A program made the translations under genes and the position numbers. Positions 37,501-48,600 of a stretch of DNA of 64,000 nt are shown here, one piece after another; within the stretch, counting starts at the first letter, position 1, and each line of letters begins with the position of its first letter. The notes below the pieces were generated by a model. That model was given only the letters and a program-made list of their open reading frames with translations, had not been told where the DNA came from and made no database searches. The stretch is from Apostichopus japonicus (Eukaryota; Echinodermata; Holothuroidea; Aspidochirotida; Stichopodidae): positions 16,640,178 to 16,704,177 of the forward strand of contig NC_092579.1 of assembly GCF_037975245.1 (NCBI RefSeq). The letters are read 5' to 3'.

Positions 37501-40500
37501 ATACATGATGGTTTACTTTAAAAAAAAAAAAAGGTTCAATTATTTCGAAAATTATGACCGTTTTAGAAGTTTGCTTTTAACATATAGGACAAATTAAACA
37601 ACTCTTATAATATAATTTTAAAATAGTGTAAATATTTTCAATTTGAATTTCATTAACGACATGACTTTAAACCAAAACTAAGTTTTAATTTTTTCTATTA
37701 TGCAATATCGTAATGTAACTGATAATGTGTATTTTACTTAATTAAATATGCATTTTTTTTAGTTAGTTGATAATCGTTATTTCTAAAAATTAATACCGGT
37801 AGTGTATAATATGTAAATGAATTACTTTGCCATGTACAATGTTTTTATGAAGTATAATTATTTTTAATGATGATGCAAATCAAATAAATGTCGACACAAA
37901 ATCAATACAAACGGATTATATTTCTTATTTAATTATTATATGTTCCTTGAATAACGATATAGAAAGACATTTGATATATCAAATTTGAGAAATAAATACA
38001 CCGGTCCCGTTCCCTTCCCTTTCCTTCATTGTTAAGTGGTAGAATATAATACAATAAACCACTTGCATATATGTTTACCCGTTAATTCCTCCTCTTCGCT
38101 GGTCTTATTGTTTTAAACTTAGAATGCCATTACAGACATCGTGTTGTATAAGCCACACTTCTGCATATACACTAGTTTATACGCGTTATTTCCAGTCCTT
38201 TAATGTTAAGGAGTGCGAACTGTAGGTGGTAAAACCACCGATATAACTTGTATCTACTTCTCGCGTAGATTATAGTAGTACAAATCTTTGCATATATTCA
38301 ACGCAAATTCGGCAAATTTCACACAATGGGATTATAGACCTCCTACTTATACGGACACACTAGTAGCCCCACTCCTAAACTCATCGATGTGAAATATGAT
38401 GACGCCGGTTTTCTTCCTCTTAAAAACACGACCAGATTCCATTTTCACAGCATGATGTCGGCATAACGCAGGCACAAGGCAAAACGTCGAGCCATATCGA
38501 TCGAACCACTCAACGACGAACTCGGACCGATATATTCCCGCCTAAAGCGGAATGGTCAAGTTAATTTCATTAATGCTCGTCAGAACCTCCGTGAACGTGG
38601 TACGTGTGCTTCTTTATAAAAGTGACCATTGGTTAATACTCTATCGGCGTTAGGGTTTCTTTTGTATTGTTATTTATTTCCATATATACTCCCAGGAAAG
38701 TTTCTTCGTTAGCATTAAAAACAGTTTTTCTTATTATTCCTTGTTATTCGTTCTACATAGTATTGACCATGACCTCGACGTGTTTGCCGGGCTGGGAAAA
38801 AAATAAAAGTGGAGAGAGAAACAAAGAATGAACACTATACACACTTGCACAGACCTCATGGGAGAGGGGGCGGTGTGGGCTACATTTCTAGTGGCAAAGA
38901 TCACTTTAGAGGCCCGTGAAGATATTAAGAGCCTAAGAAAATATGAGATAAAGACTAATATATTCTCGATCTGTAGATCGACGGCACAATGGAGAATGCA
39001 GAAAGGGATTCCGGTGGCATACTTTTTCCCGGGGCTCGGACTGGCTCCGCCCGACGCAACTCGGAAAACTATAACATTTGATCTTGGTTGCCGCGGTAAA
39101 CGTTTGTGCAGAATCCGTGGGTCTCGACTAAAAGGACGTACTATGCTCCAGTTATAGTATGAGGATACTAAATTGTATGGGAAATAACTTAACATGCACA
39201 TGTCCATCTGTTATGTTGAATTATATCCTTTCCCGCAATTTCCCACAACTTACAAAGTATATATACTTATTTCGTGCCCCTCCCCTTAATTGCTATAAGG
39301 TTCCACATGCCGCATTAATGACAACTTCTCGCGAACAGTAGGCCTAGAATATTTTCCGTGGGCAGCTCTGTTTTGCTCATGCGCCTGATGTGGTCCGCTT
39401 CGCCGTTCGCTAAGTTATGGAAAGACGAAGCACATGGATGCAAACTTTTCCTTTTATCAACCAAGTTAGGCCTACACAAGGACAAATGAAAACTAAAAAA
39501 CTAAAAAAAAACTAAAAAAAACGAATGAACACTGAAAAAACGTTGCATTAAATTTATGTGAAATAAATGTCTGTACTGATTTGTACTACATGGTTGTACA
39601 TCCTTTATCAGAAACAACCAAAATAGTTGTCAACATAAATTTCGTTAATTAGAATATGATAATATATTTATAAATGATCATTTTATGCATGTATATTATA
39701 AATGTCAACAAAATCATGCCTATGCATTTATTATGTATGACAACCAAAACATAAAACCCGACGCAGATTGCAGTCTTAACAAGCTTGCTCATTAGAAATG
39801 GCAGAAATGGCAATGGGGGTCTTAATGCCAGGCTTGCATCTCAAGGGTGCCAGGAGGAGGTGACGGGGATTGTATACTTTAAGCACCAACCTTTTATCTA
39901 TAACTCCTTTCCGCTTTTGCATTTACTGAGAACTAGGCTATACTGAACTTAGGCCTACATTTCAGTGAATCAGTGAAAAAAAAACCAACGAGAGACATAT
40001 AGCCGTAAATTTACGGTTAGGATAATAAATACGAGTTGACAATTAATATTGAGTAAGTGCTTGTAGATAAACATTCACATCCTTCAAGATATGCATGGTT
40101 ATCAGAATAAACATCTTTGCTTCTTATCAAATCATTTATAGCATAATACATATACAATTCACGCCAACATGGGCACTATGTGTGTATATATACCCTATAC
40201 AATCAGGAAACGGCGATATGAGGAAGTGAACTTTGTCCTTCTGGTAAAATCAGTGAAGCGGAACTTGTTGAAAAGATTCAGTGTACTATATCTGATACAC
40301 AAACTAATATAGCTAGGCTGCCTTTCCACGAAACAGCATACTATTATTAGCTGTACTACTTAATGTAGGCTACTGTAGCCTATATATATATATATGGTAC
40401 AGACAGGATCTTGTCGTTTTGGGGACTCATCTATCTCCGTTGATGTACGAATCAATGACCTACGCTATACCACAACGGCGTAATAGGTATACTTAATTGA

Positions 40501-40528
40501 CACTGGTTGTGCAGTGTATAATTGGAGC
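37501..40528. other. Intergenic, no supported gene
   Basis: Mostly very AT-rich. A more GC-rich patch at about 38390-38640 ends with a good TATA-like element (TTTATAAAAG near 38613), but no credible gene follows. Overlapping frames on opposite strands at 38734-39207 and 38828-39157 are unrecognised. Confidence 0.4.
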
Positions 40529-40537
40529 TATATAAAC
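40529..40537 (+). promoter_or_regulatory. TATA box of microprotein 1
   Basis: CTATATAAAC (TATAAA core) lies about 90 bp upstream of the ATG at 40624 on the same strand. A second, weaker TA-rich element follows at about 40541. Confidence 0.4.
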
Positions 40538-40623
40538 CAATATATATGGTTGGAACTTCGTATGTGTAGCTGCATCGGTTTCACATATTATATAATTCTT
40601 TTACGGTTTTACTCGCAAGGGCG

Positions 40624-40764
40624 ATGGAGCTAACTTTAGCCACCGTTGTAGCGATTATCTTATTTTTGGTATCACTTGGACCACTTGTGGAAAGTTTCAA
40701 AGATCTTGTCTGGCCCGAAGAATGGCCACCTCCAGGTCGCCGCAAGGAAGTTAAAGATTCGTAA
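40624..40764 (+). CDS. Single-span membrane microprotein 1 (46 aa)
   Basis: Short intronless frame. Residues 5-21 form one hydrophobic span (LATVVAIILFLVSLGPL), followed by a polar tail with an unusual WPEEWPPPGRRK segment (residues 32-43) and a charged end. The initiation context has G at -3 and G at +4. A TATA box lies ~90 bp upstream and AATAAA occurs at 40923-40928, ~160 bp after the stop, so a complete ~400-nt transcription unit is plausible. The layout resembles small regulators of membrane pumps and channels, but no known family motif is seen. A second single-span microprotein of nearly the same length lies 564 bp downstream in the same direction. Confidence 0.5.
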   Translation: MELTLATVVAIILFLVSLGPLVESFKDLVWPEEWPPPGRRKEVKDS

Positions 40765-41328
40765 AGGCGTGACAGACCGATCGTGTGTCTACTGATTTAA
40801 TTATAATTCTTCATATACTTGGTGCGTAATTACTGTCTCGATTTAACCGACAAGAAGTTAATAGAACATTTGATATAAGTAAAGGATCACGATCGTTAAT
40901 CTGACGTCATTCATAAACTGACAATAAAGTTCAATGCTGGATAGTGAGAAACATTTGCAGTATAGTCGTACGCTAGTCGAATCAAGTAGAGTACTTAAGT
41001 ATGTCTTTTTAAAGTTGTCCACCGACTAATAAGGCCTACTATCAGAAACTTGCAATTGGAAGTATCCATAAATATATCCACCTCTACGTGAAAATCGTCA
41101 CACCCTTCTGACAACGTACATATGATACCGGTTCCGCGAGACGGGTCGTGGAAATCTCCAGACTCAGTAACGAATCATTCATGCGGATTAATCTTTTACT
41201 ATTCTTGTGTGTCTCGTTGACCGATGAGAACGTTCTTGTTTCGAATTGTCCGGTGGATGAATGAATGAGTGGATACATTGGCATGAATTGAAGAAAGTCA
41301 GCCTCATCGGCCTGCTAAATCTTTCAAG

Positions 41329-41472
41329 ATGTTTGACTACTTTTGGGTTTTAATTTTCTTTGTGATCTTAGCGGCTATAGTGACAGTGATCAATGCCGTA
41401 CAGGAGATAATAATATCGGAAAGGAAAGAGGAGGCAAAAGCAAAAAAGAAAATTATGCAAGATTCCAGATGA
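41329..41472 (+). CDS. Single-span membrane microprotein 2 (47 aa)
   Basis: Short frame with one hydrophobic span at residues 5-24 (starting FWVLIFFVILAAIVTV), then a highly charged Lys/Glu tail (residues 30-43, ERKEEAKAKKKIM) likely to be helical and cytosolic. The ATG has A at -3. Size, topology and orientation match the microprotein at 40624, though the sequences are not alignable beyond this. No TATA element was found nearby, so a 5' non-coding exon is possible. Could be a chance frame; the sharp division into hydrophobic span and charged helix, with codon choice less AT-rich than the flanks, favours a real gene. Confidence 0.45.
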   Translation: MFDYFWVLIFFVILAAIVTVINAVQEIIISERKEEAKAKKKIMQDSR

Positions 41473-42424
41473 CCAACATATATCAGAGATGATAATTATA
41501 TTTCAACGCAAGTTTATGTCAAGTTGTCACTGGGTTTTGGAATGGGCCTTGTTCGAGTCCACTGTTTCGACCCTAGATAAATGGACGTTGTAACCATATT
41601 ATTTAATTGCGAAACTCCTGGAAATCTATGCGTTTTTAGACCTCACAGGTATGCAGGTGTCTTGTTCAAAGCGTTGATTATTAACTAATTTACACATAAT
41701 ACACTGAGGAGACGGATATTGATATATTCTGCATGTCCGGAAAGGACCACGTCTTCAAGTTGGTCCTATATAGCTTGTAAAGTAATATTGATGTGGTCAT
41801 TTTTAAGCTTACTGTAAATTTTAACGAAGTAAGAAGAGATGGAAATAGCCCAATGCCGAGTCACTTTGTGTATCAGATAATCGTGTTACCATTTCAATTC
41901 AAGTCAGGTGATGCGCGCAAATCTCACAAGCGCCACGTGCTCACATATTTGTAGAATTATGCCGACCACTACATAGACTTATATACGGGATCAAAGTTGC
42001 AAAGGGAATGTTTACCTTTTTTTTTTTTTTGCAAATAAGTAGTGGCAAATATATATAGGCAAACCATATTCTAGACCTAGCTATGATATTCAATTTGCTC
42101 AAACACATGTTGGCTTTGTTTTGTTGATTGTCATTGAACGTATTAGTGATGAGTGTGCGCCCCCCCCCCCATCTCCACTTTACCCAAAACACCGTCTTTC
42201 AGATGCTAACAGTGTGATATGTGTGGACGCCGTCACACCAATTGAACCCACATAGCCTCATATATAATTGAACAGCGGAAAAGGGGACCGAGAAAATTAA
42301 AAAATATATACGAATATGGTAAAGAACAAAGAATCTTCGTGGTAGAAAAGGATTTGACTCAATATGCAAATATATGTATGCATGTGACCTCAACCGAGAT
42401 CGCTGTTCATGTCTTTCTACCAGC

Positions 42425-42600
42425 AGGATGGGCTATCAATCCTTATTTGGTGGGTATCCCTTCAGATAACTATATTGCCACCGTGCTGGGGTAAGGGTGG
42501 AGGATAATGTCCTTCCACAAGGGTTACATCGCTCATTATAGCTTGGTTGAGTTCAATGGTTCAAAGCCCGTTCCAGCCAAGAATGCTTTGTTTTATTAAA
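42425..42600 (+). repeat. Possible SINE fragment
   Basis: ATGGTTCAAAGCCCGTTCC (about 42558-42576) resembles a pol III B box with its flank, preceded by SINE-like CCTTCCACAAGGGTTACATC. No clear A box or tail. Confidence 0.3.
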
Positions 42601-42986
42601 TCATATTAATAAATATTCTGAAATAATGTTTTGCAAGAGGCGAGAAATTAATGTGGACCCAATACAGTGGTATAAATATGTTTGTACGATAACGCATCGA
42701 ATTAATTTAGCGTATTGGCATAGCACTTACAATTTTCGACTTTTACCAGTCTTGTCCTAGAACTGTCTTAACCAAACGAATATTTCCCAAATTCTCTTTC
42801 AGTAGATGGAATGGTTCATAATTCTGATCTTAATTATCATATTCTTGCGATGTAAATGTACATATTTTATTGAACAGACCTGTTTTCTCCTGAATAGGGC
42901 GATTTTTAAATTTATTTGGCAGAGCCCAATACGCGGCTCTATATGTTGGTAACAACGGATAGTGATTTTCGGAGCACTATGACGAT

Positions 42987-42987
<1 letters not shown>

Positions 42988-43040
<53 letters not shown>
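42988..43040. repeat. (TA)n microsatellite
   Basis: About 26 uninterrupted TA dinucleotides. Confidence 0.97.
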
Positions 43041-43042
<2 letters not shown>

Positions 43043-43134
43043 GCGTGAAGGTCTAACAAATACTGCAAATTGGAAGTGAAAATATTAATCAATGAGAAAT
43101 TTGAGCTAGTTTTGCTAGTTAATGAGGATTTGTT

Positions 43135-43714
43135 AAAGGATTGGTTCAGTTGTCATACATGTCTATGTTATATGGCAGAGGACAATAAAAGAACACAACG
43201 GTGAAAAAAAACTGTTCAAATATCTTTTTCGGTTAAAGAGATATTCAAGTGTAAAGTTTTATCAGATTGTGTAGAAACTGCTGAAATCAGACTAGCTATG
43301 ATGTCACATCCTCACATTCCTGAAAAGTCTTTGTTTTTTTCTTTAAATATTTTGTGAGATTTCATGACTTTCAACCAAAAGATATGTCAGGAGATCTCAT
43401 ATTTGTCAAAGGAAGTATTTGTCTCAGATTAAACATCTGAAGAATTTTTGATTATATTATTTTCCAATGTGTTAAAAAAATGTAAATAATTTTTAAAGAA
43501 ATATATTCACAAATGATAAGGAAGTGAGGATGTGACATCACACCCTCACAGTAAGTCTTTCTACACCAGTCGTTTTCAAAGAAATTTTGATATCTTTAAA
43601 GTGTCATCTTTCCTTAATAGAGCATGCTATCATGGTAGTTTCTTCACTGTTCTTTTTGTCCTTTAGTGCTCTTTCATACAAAATAGACATGTCAAACACC
43701 TGAACCAATCCTTT
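43135..43714. mobile_element. Long-arm inverted-repeat (foldback) element, ~580 bp
   Basis: Begins AAAGGATTGGTTCAG and ends with its reverse complement CTGAACCAATCCTTT. The arms stay related inward over about 180 bases: CATGTCTAT, then an AAGAACA segment, then GATGTCACATCCTCAC at about 43300 facing GTGAGGATGTGACATCAC at about 43526. No coding capacity. The target duplication was not resolved. A transcript of it would fold into a long imperfect hairpin. Confidence 0.8.
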
Positions 43715-44712
43715 GAGTTTTGTTAAAAGAAAAATATATACTGTTGAGGACCACACTGGGGATCCCTGGTAGATAAATCTGGCCACTGACGATAGTTACT
43801 CAACAGCATCACAATTCCCCAGAACAAATATGGATTGTTAATGATAACTTCCTTGTAGTGATGCTGTCACCATGACTCTCGATTACTTCGGTAAAGTTTA
43901 TTTTTGACCACCGAGATCATTTGATTTGTCAGTTTAAAGAATATAGTAAAGAATATTGTTCTGAAACATGACTGTCCAAGCAAAAATCTGTTCAGGGCAA
44001 AATCTAGACCTACTGGCTCTACATGTGCCTGTTTATCCAAACAGTAAAATGTATTGTTTTTGTTTATATCTTTATCTCACTTGCACATTCAAAATACTAA
44101 ATAATAAGAAGCAGTCGATATAAAATATAAGGAGTTGGTCAGAGCTTTCCTTTTGAGTGGCTTGTATTTTTATAACACAGGAATGCAGTAGTGTTAGTGG
44201 TGGTCCACCCCCCCCCCCCAGTCACATTCAGTTGTATAATACTGAGTGACAGGGAGGTGACAACATCCTGTTAAAAATCACTACAGTAAAAGTGTCAGAA
44301 AGTTCACTTTGCTTGTTATTCAGTTTTCACTGGATTATCTTGACAATATGACAGCAATAAATTAACCTTGGACTGAACAATGTTCATAAGTGATAAATAA
44401 ATGGTTGAGATTTAGCTTCAATAAATATCATGCCTAGCTTATTTTTGTCGACATAAATCAATCACAAAAGAAGCTAGTAGACACACACAAACAAAGCAAC
44501 ATATCTTAATGTTTCAAAAATGAATGTTCTTGGTCATATTAAGAATGATACTTGTTTTAGTTGATAACAATATAAAATGGTTTGAAGTCTCAAATTAAAC
44601 TGGAACACAAATAATACTGACATTGTCAAAATAAATTAACTAGCCAAAAGGCAAGTACTGCTGGCTTTACAACTTTGTAGATAGAGAATTATACTATCAG
44701 TTTATGATATTT

Positions 44713-44965
44713 AGCTTATTTGCAACATACAATATTAAACATGTGATATCACTCAATTGGCAATAATCCAGGAAACGTAGCCATATCTTTGCTTAAGGAA
44801 GGTGGGGGGGGGGGGGCAAGGTATGGGTGGGGGAGTTAGTTAGTTGTCATCAACCAAAAGTTTGTAATATTTATTTTAATTGCAACATACAATAACATGT
44901 GATATCACTGAATTGGCAATAACCTAGGTAATGTAGCCATGTTTATGCTGAAGGCAAGGTGGTGG
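44713..44965. repeat. Tandem duplication, ~160-bp period
   Basis: Two copies share TTGCAACATACAAT, ACATGTGATATCACT and AATTGGCAATAA, followed by a GTAGCCAT segment and a G-rich stretch. The second copy runs into GTATGGGTGGGGGA repeats up to about 45010. Confidence 0.8.
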
Positions 44966-45184
44966 GGTAGGGAGGGGTATGGGTGGGGGAGGGGTATGGG
45001 TGGGGGAGGGAGATATCAGTCATTAGCCATACCACCTTGGGTACTGTGAAACCAGGCACCACACCCCACTTCCATTCAATAGAACATAGAAAGTGGTAGG
45101 TTTCAAGCAAAAGTTGCTTGTATGTATATTTATAGTTCAGAATAGGATTTTTAATAAAGCAAAGTTAAGAAAAATCTTTTTCGT

Positions 45185-45262
45185 TGTTGCTAGAACAGGA
45201 TTCAAACCAGTGGGACCTCGGGATATCAAGTCCTGTGATCTACAAACTGAGGTATCCATCCT
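45185..45262 (-). repeat. SINE-like fragment with B-box
   Basis: On the minus strand, GGTTTGAATCC lies downstream of a tRNA-like CAGTTTGTAGATCACAGGAC segment. A similar GGTTTTGAATCC stretch occurs at about 45858-45875 in the last HEXD intron. Both look like tRNA-derived SINE remnants. Confidence 0.45.
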
Positions 45263-45610
45263 TTTAGTTAGAGGTGATCAATATATAGCTATTTCTTTGC
45301 TGGATGAGGGCTGGTAGTTGGGCTGTTCTAACAGGAAATTCGTTTTGCTCTTTTCAAGTTTTATATAATTCCCCAGTCAGTTTTTCACTGTGATCAATTG
45401 TTTCCATTGGTTGGACAGTAGCATCGAGTTGACTGTTTCTCAAAATAATATAAATCAGATGGAATCGGAAATAACGGACGGAATATTGGTACCATGGACT
45501 GAATGAATCAATTTCAGGTACAAAACTGTCTCTTTACATTAACTTTGGAAATGGTAGTAAAGAAACACAAGAAAAGAATGTTGATAAAGGCAAATATCAC
45601 TAAGCATCGT

Positions 45611-48600
45611 CTACGAGGCAGTCGAGGATCCTTTGTGTAACTCGACATATTGAATCATTGGCATCAGTTGTTGCGTAATCCATTCTGTGATGGTTGGTTC
45701 GTGGTACACACTCTTCATCACCACCAGCATATGCTCCTTCACTTCATGCATCTTCTGCAATCTAAGGAGGATGAGGAACCAAAAACAGTTTTAGAATTTG
45801 TATTCACATAGATTTACATAGTAAAGTTCAAAAAGAGTTCAGAAGTTTATCGCTACAACAGGATTCAAAACCAGCGACCGATATATTTCATATTGCTACA
45901 CCTCTCCTTGCGATGCCATTCCCCCCCACCCCCCCCCAGACAAAACGGATAAATTTTTAATGTTCAACTGGTTATTAATAACTAAAGTGTGTTTGTGTGG
46001 ATGCAGGTGTGTGTGTATGTGTATAAATAACGTTACCCTTACCTAAGATCTGCATGTAATGGTGTAACTTCATCAGCCTGGACATGGAGCAACTCTGAGA
46101 AGATGATCACCAGTTGGAAGATAAGACTTCCTGGAAATGATAATGGACTCACTTCTTCCAAGTTATAGCTAAATAAAAATAAGAAACATGATCTAAATGA
46201 TATCTGTGAATATAACTCTCAGGTAACTTCTTTCATACAAATGACGCACACACAGTAAACAAGTATTACACCAGACAAAAAAACATATGCAGTCCCCAGG
46301 GATTCTAAGGGGGGCCACTTCAACATTCTACAATACTCACGTAACAACTATGCAACAGATTTTAATTTTGAAGTAATTATAGATATAAAGAAAGGAAACA
46401 TCTGAAAGAGCCACTGAATGAAGCAGCATTTGATAAATATGGAACCAAACTAAAGTTTGAAGCTGAAGGAACTGCATGAGAAATGTAGAAAGATGTCTGT
46501 ATTAGCTAATGAGCCTAAGTTAATATACACCAGGTCACTGAATTATTCTGTCATATTGAGTTCATTTATGTTCTCAATTCATATTACTTAAAATGAAGAT
46601 TGCAGCTGTCACTGCTGGTCATACTCTCCACCAATCTGGTAACCTTTCATGACTCGAGTCACGTGGTTTCCATCGCAATTTCCCTTTTTTATTTTTTACT
46701 TATATATATATGTATACATATATAATATGACGACTCGACTCAAGAAATAATCAAATTAAGGCCGCAAGGTTTATACAAGAAAATTGACAACCTTACAGTA
46801 AACAAGCCATCATTCTGTGAAGATAGCAAATGAATCACTAGCCCCAAATTGGTCCAAAAATTTGTTTTAACTGAATTTACTTACTCATGTTTTCTTCTTG
46901 GCATCTTCATGTCTAGTGAAATCAACGATGAGAAACCCAACTGTTTGGAGATATCCATGTGCATGTGTCTCCTGAAACTACCTTGAAGTGAAATAAATAT
47001 TTGAACAAGTTTTGGAGGTTTAAGTTGGATCAAGCAATCAAGCAACGGTTAAGGCAATGTTTCATGAGCCCTTTCCTACGGTGGCTTAATATGGACATAG
47101 GAAAGAAAAAAATTGAGATGAAAAGTCAAAACTGAGATAAAAAGTCAAAAGTTTGAGATAAAATGTCAAAATTTTGAGATAAAAAGTCAAAATTTTGAGA
47201 AGTGTGGAACACTCATTTTTTTTTCTTATGTCCATATTAAGCCACCGTACTTTCCAAAGGAAATCAATACTACAATTGATCGTAACCCAATGCTCGAAAT
47301 GGTAGTTACCATGACATCTTAACTTTTAACAACTTTAGTTTGTTTCCATCATCTCAAGGACAAAGCAGCTTAAAGACTTTTACTACATCAACGATACATG
47401 GCGATGCTATCAATCCGGAAATTATATAATAACACAGTATAATGCATTAATGCAATCATTTGAATTAACATTGTCTCCTGTTCATCCATTTTGGAGTCCA
47501 TATTATAACCATGCAGGGAATTAATATGAATTATATCAAACATTGGAAATTAATTTGAATTAAATCAAACATTACCATCAAACATCAATATATATATATA
47601 TGAAATTATTAATACACAAATTGATGCAAACACAAATATGGTCCACTCGCAAAGACTGTATTGGTTGGATCAAATTTGTTAACTTACCTTCTTGAAGTAT
47701 CCGTAGGTTACAGACTAGGCTAGGTAAACCGGCTGGTAGCAACTCACACAAAGGGCTGAAATGTTGATACCTAATGAAGACATCAGAGAAGCACACTTTT
47801 GTTGTCATAGTGATAACATTCTTCCAATGAAATAGATCATGCAGAAGTCATCTTAAACAGGGTGGCAGACAAGATCTACCAAGAACTGAAATAAGACCTA
47901 AAAACAGCCAAAATATTTATGTCATCAGTTGTCATGGTGACAATAATTTCCCAATGAAGAAAACATATAGCCAATCATTGTGTAGATTGCAGTTTGTTTT
48001 ACATTTTTTAAACAAATTGAAATTTGTATCTTATCATATGACCACATTCTAGGCAGAGGCAATATTTATCATCATGGAGGTCGGTGGAGGGCTTTTCTTG
48101 CACTGAAGATTATTGTTAAAACTCTGGTTTTTGCCGACAAAACAGTCAATAATCTATCATTAAATTTGAAACTAATTTTCTACTTTATGAGATTGTGGTG
48201 GCCAGGGCCACAGAATGACTGTCCTTTGACAGACAGTTTGCTTACTGGCCCTCCAACAAAGTGAGTGGACATTCTTAGTTTTGAGACTGTCCCAAAATTG
48301 ATTTTCCTTGCTAAGGAAATTCAATGTATAAAGAACGTTAAAAACATTAAATCTCCCAAACGATGTAATAGATTTTTTAGCTGTCTAAGGAATTTGTTCC
48401 TCACAAGTATATCTGTCACATATCAAATAGATATCGATGGCCGGGTATGGTTCAGCTTTAAAAAAAAAATCGGTTTATGAGTTTAGTAATGCTGCCACTG
48501 TGCAGGGATTCCATGGTGCTAAAATATCCTTACCTCTGCCAGCCAGTCAAGGCTATGCCTTTACATTTGAGAGTCTGTGGTACATTGTCATGAATTTCTT

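Larger units (their letters stand above)
41473..43134. other. Intergenic with TA microsatellite
   Basis: No gene seen. Contains a possible SINE fragment (about 42425-42600) and the (TA)n tract at 42988-43040. Confidence 0.45.
43715..45610. other. Downstream flank of HEXD with repeats
   Basis: No gene seen. It contains a poly-C run (about 44208), a tandem duplication (44713-44965) and a B-box-like SINE fragment (45185-45262). The part nearest 45610 should include the HEXD 3' UTR. Confidence 0.45.

Noticed and set aside
38734-39207. 157-aa minus and 109-aa plus overlapping frames, with a TATA-like element at 38613
   Set aside because: No motif or relative, both strands open, no supporting splice or poly(A) context; could not choose a coding strand.
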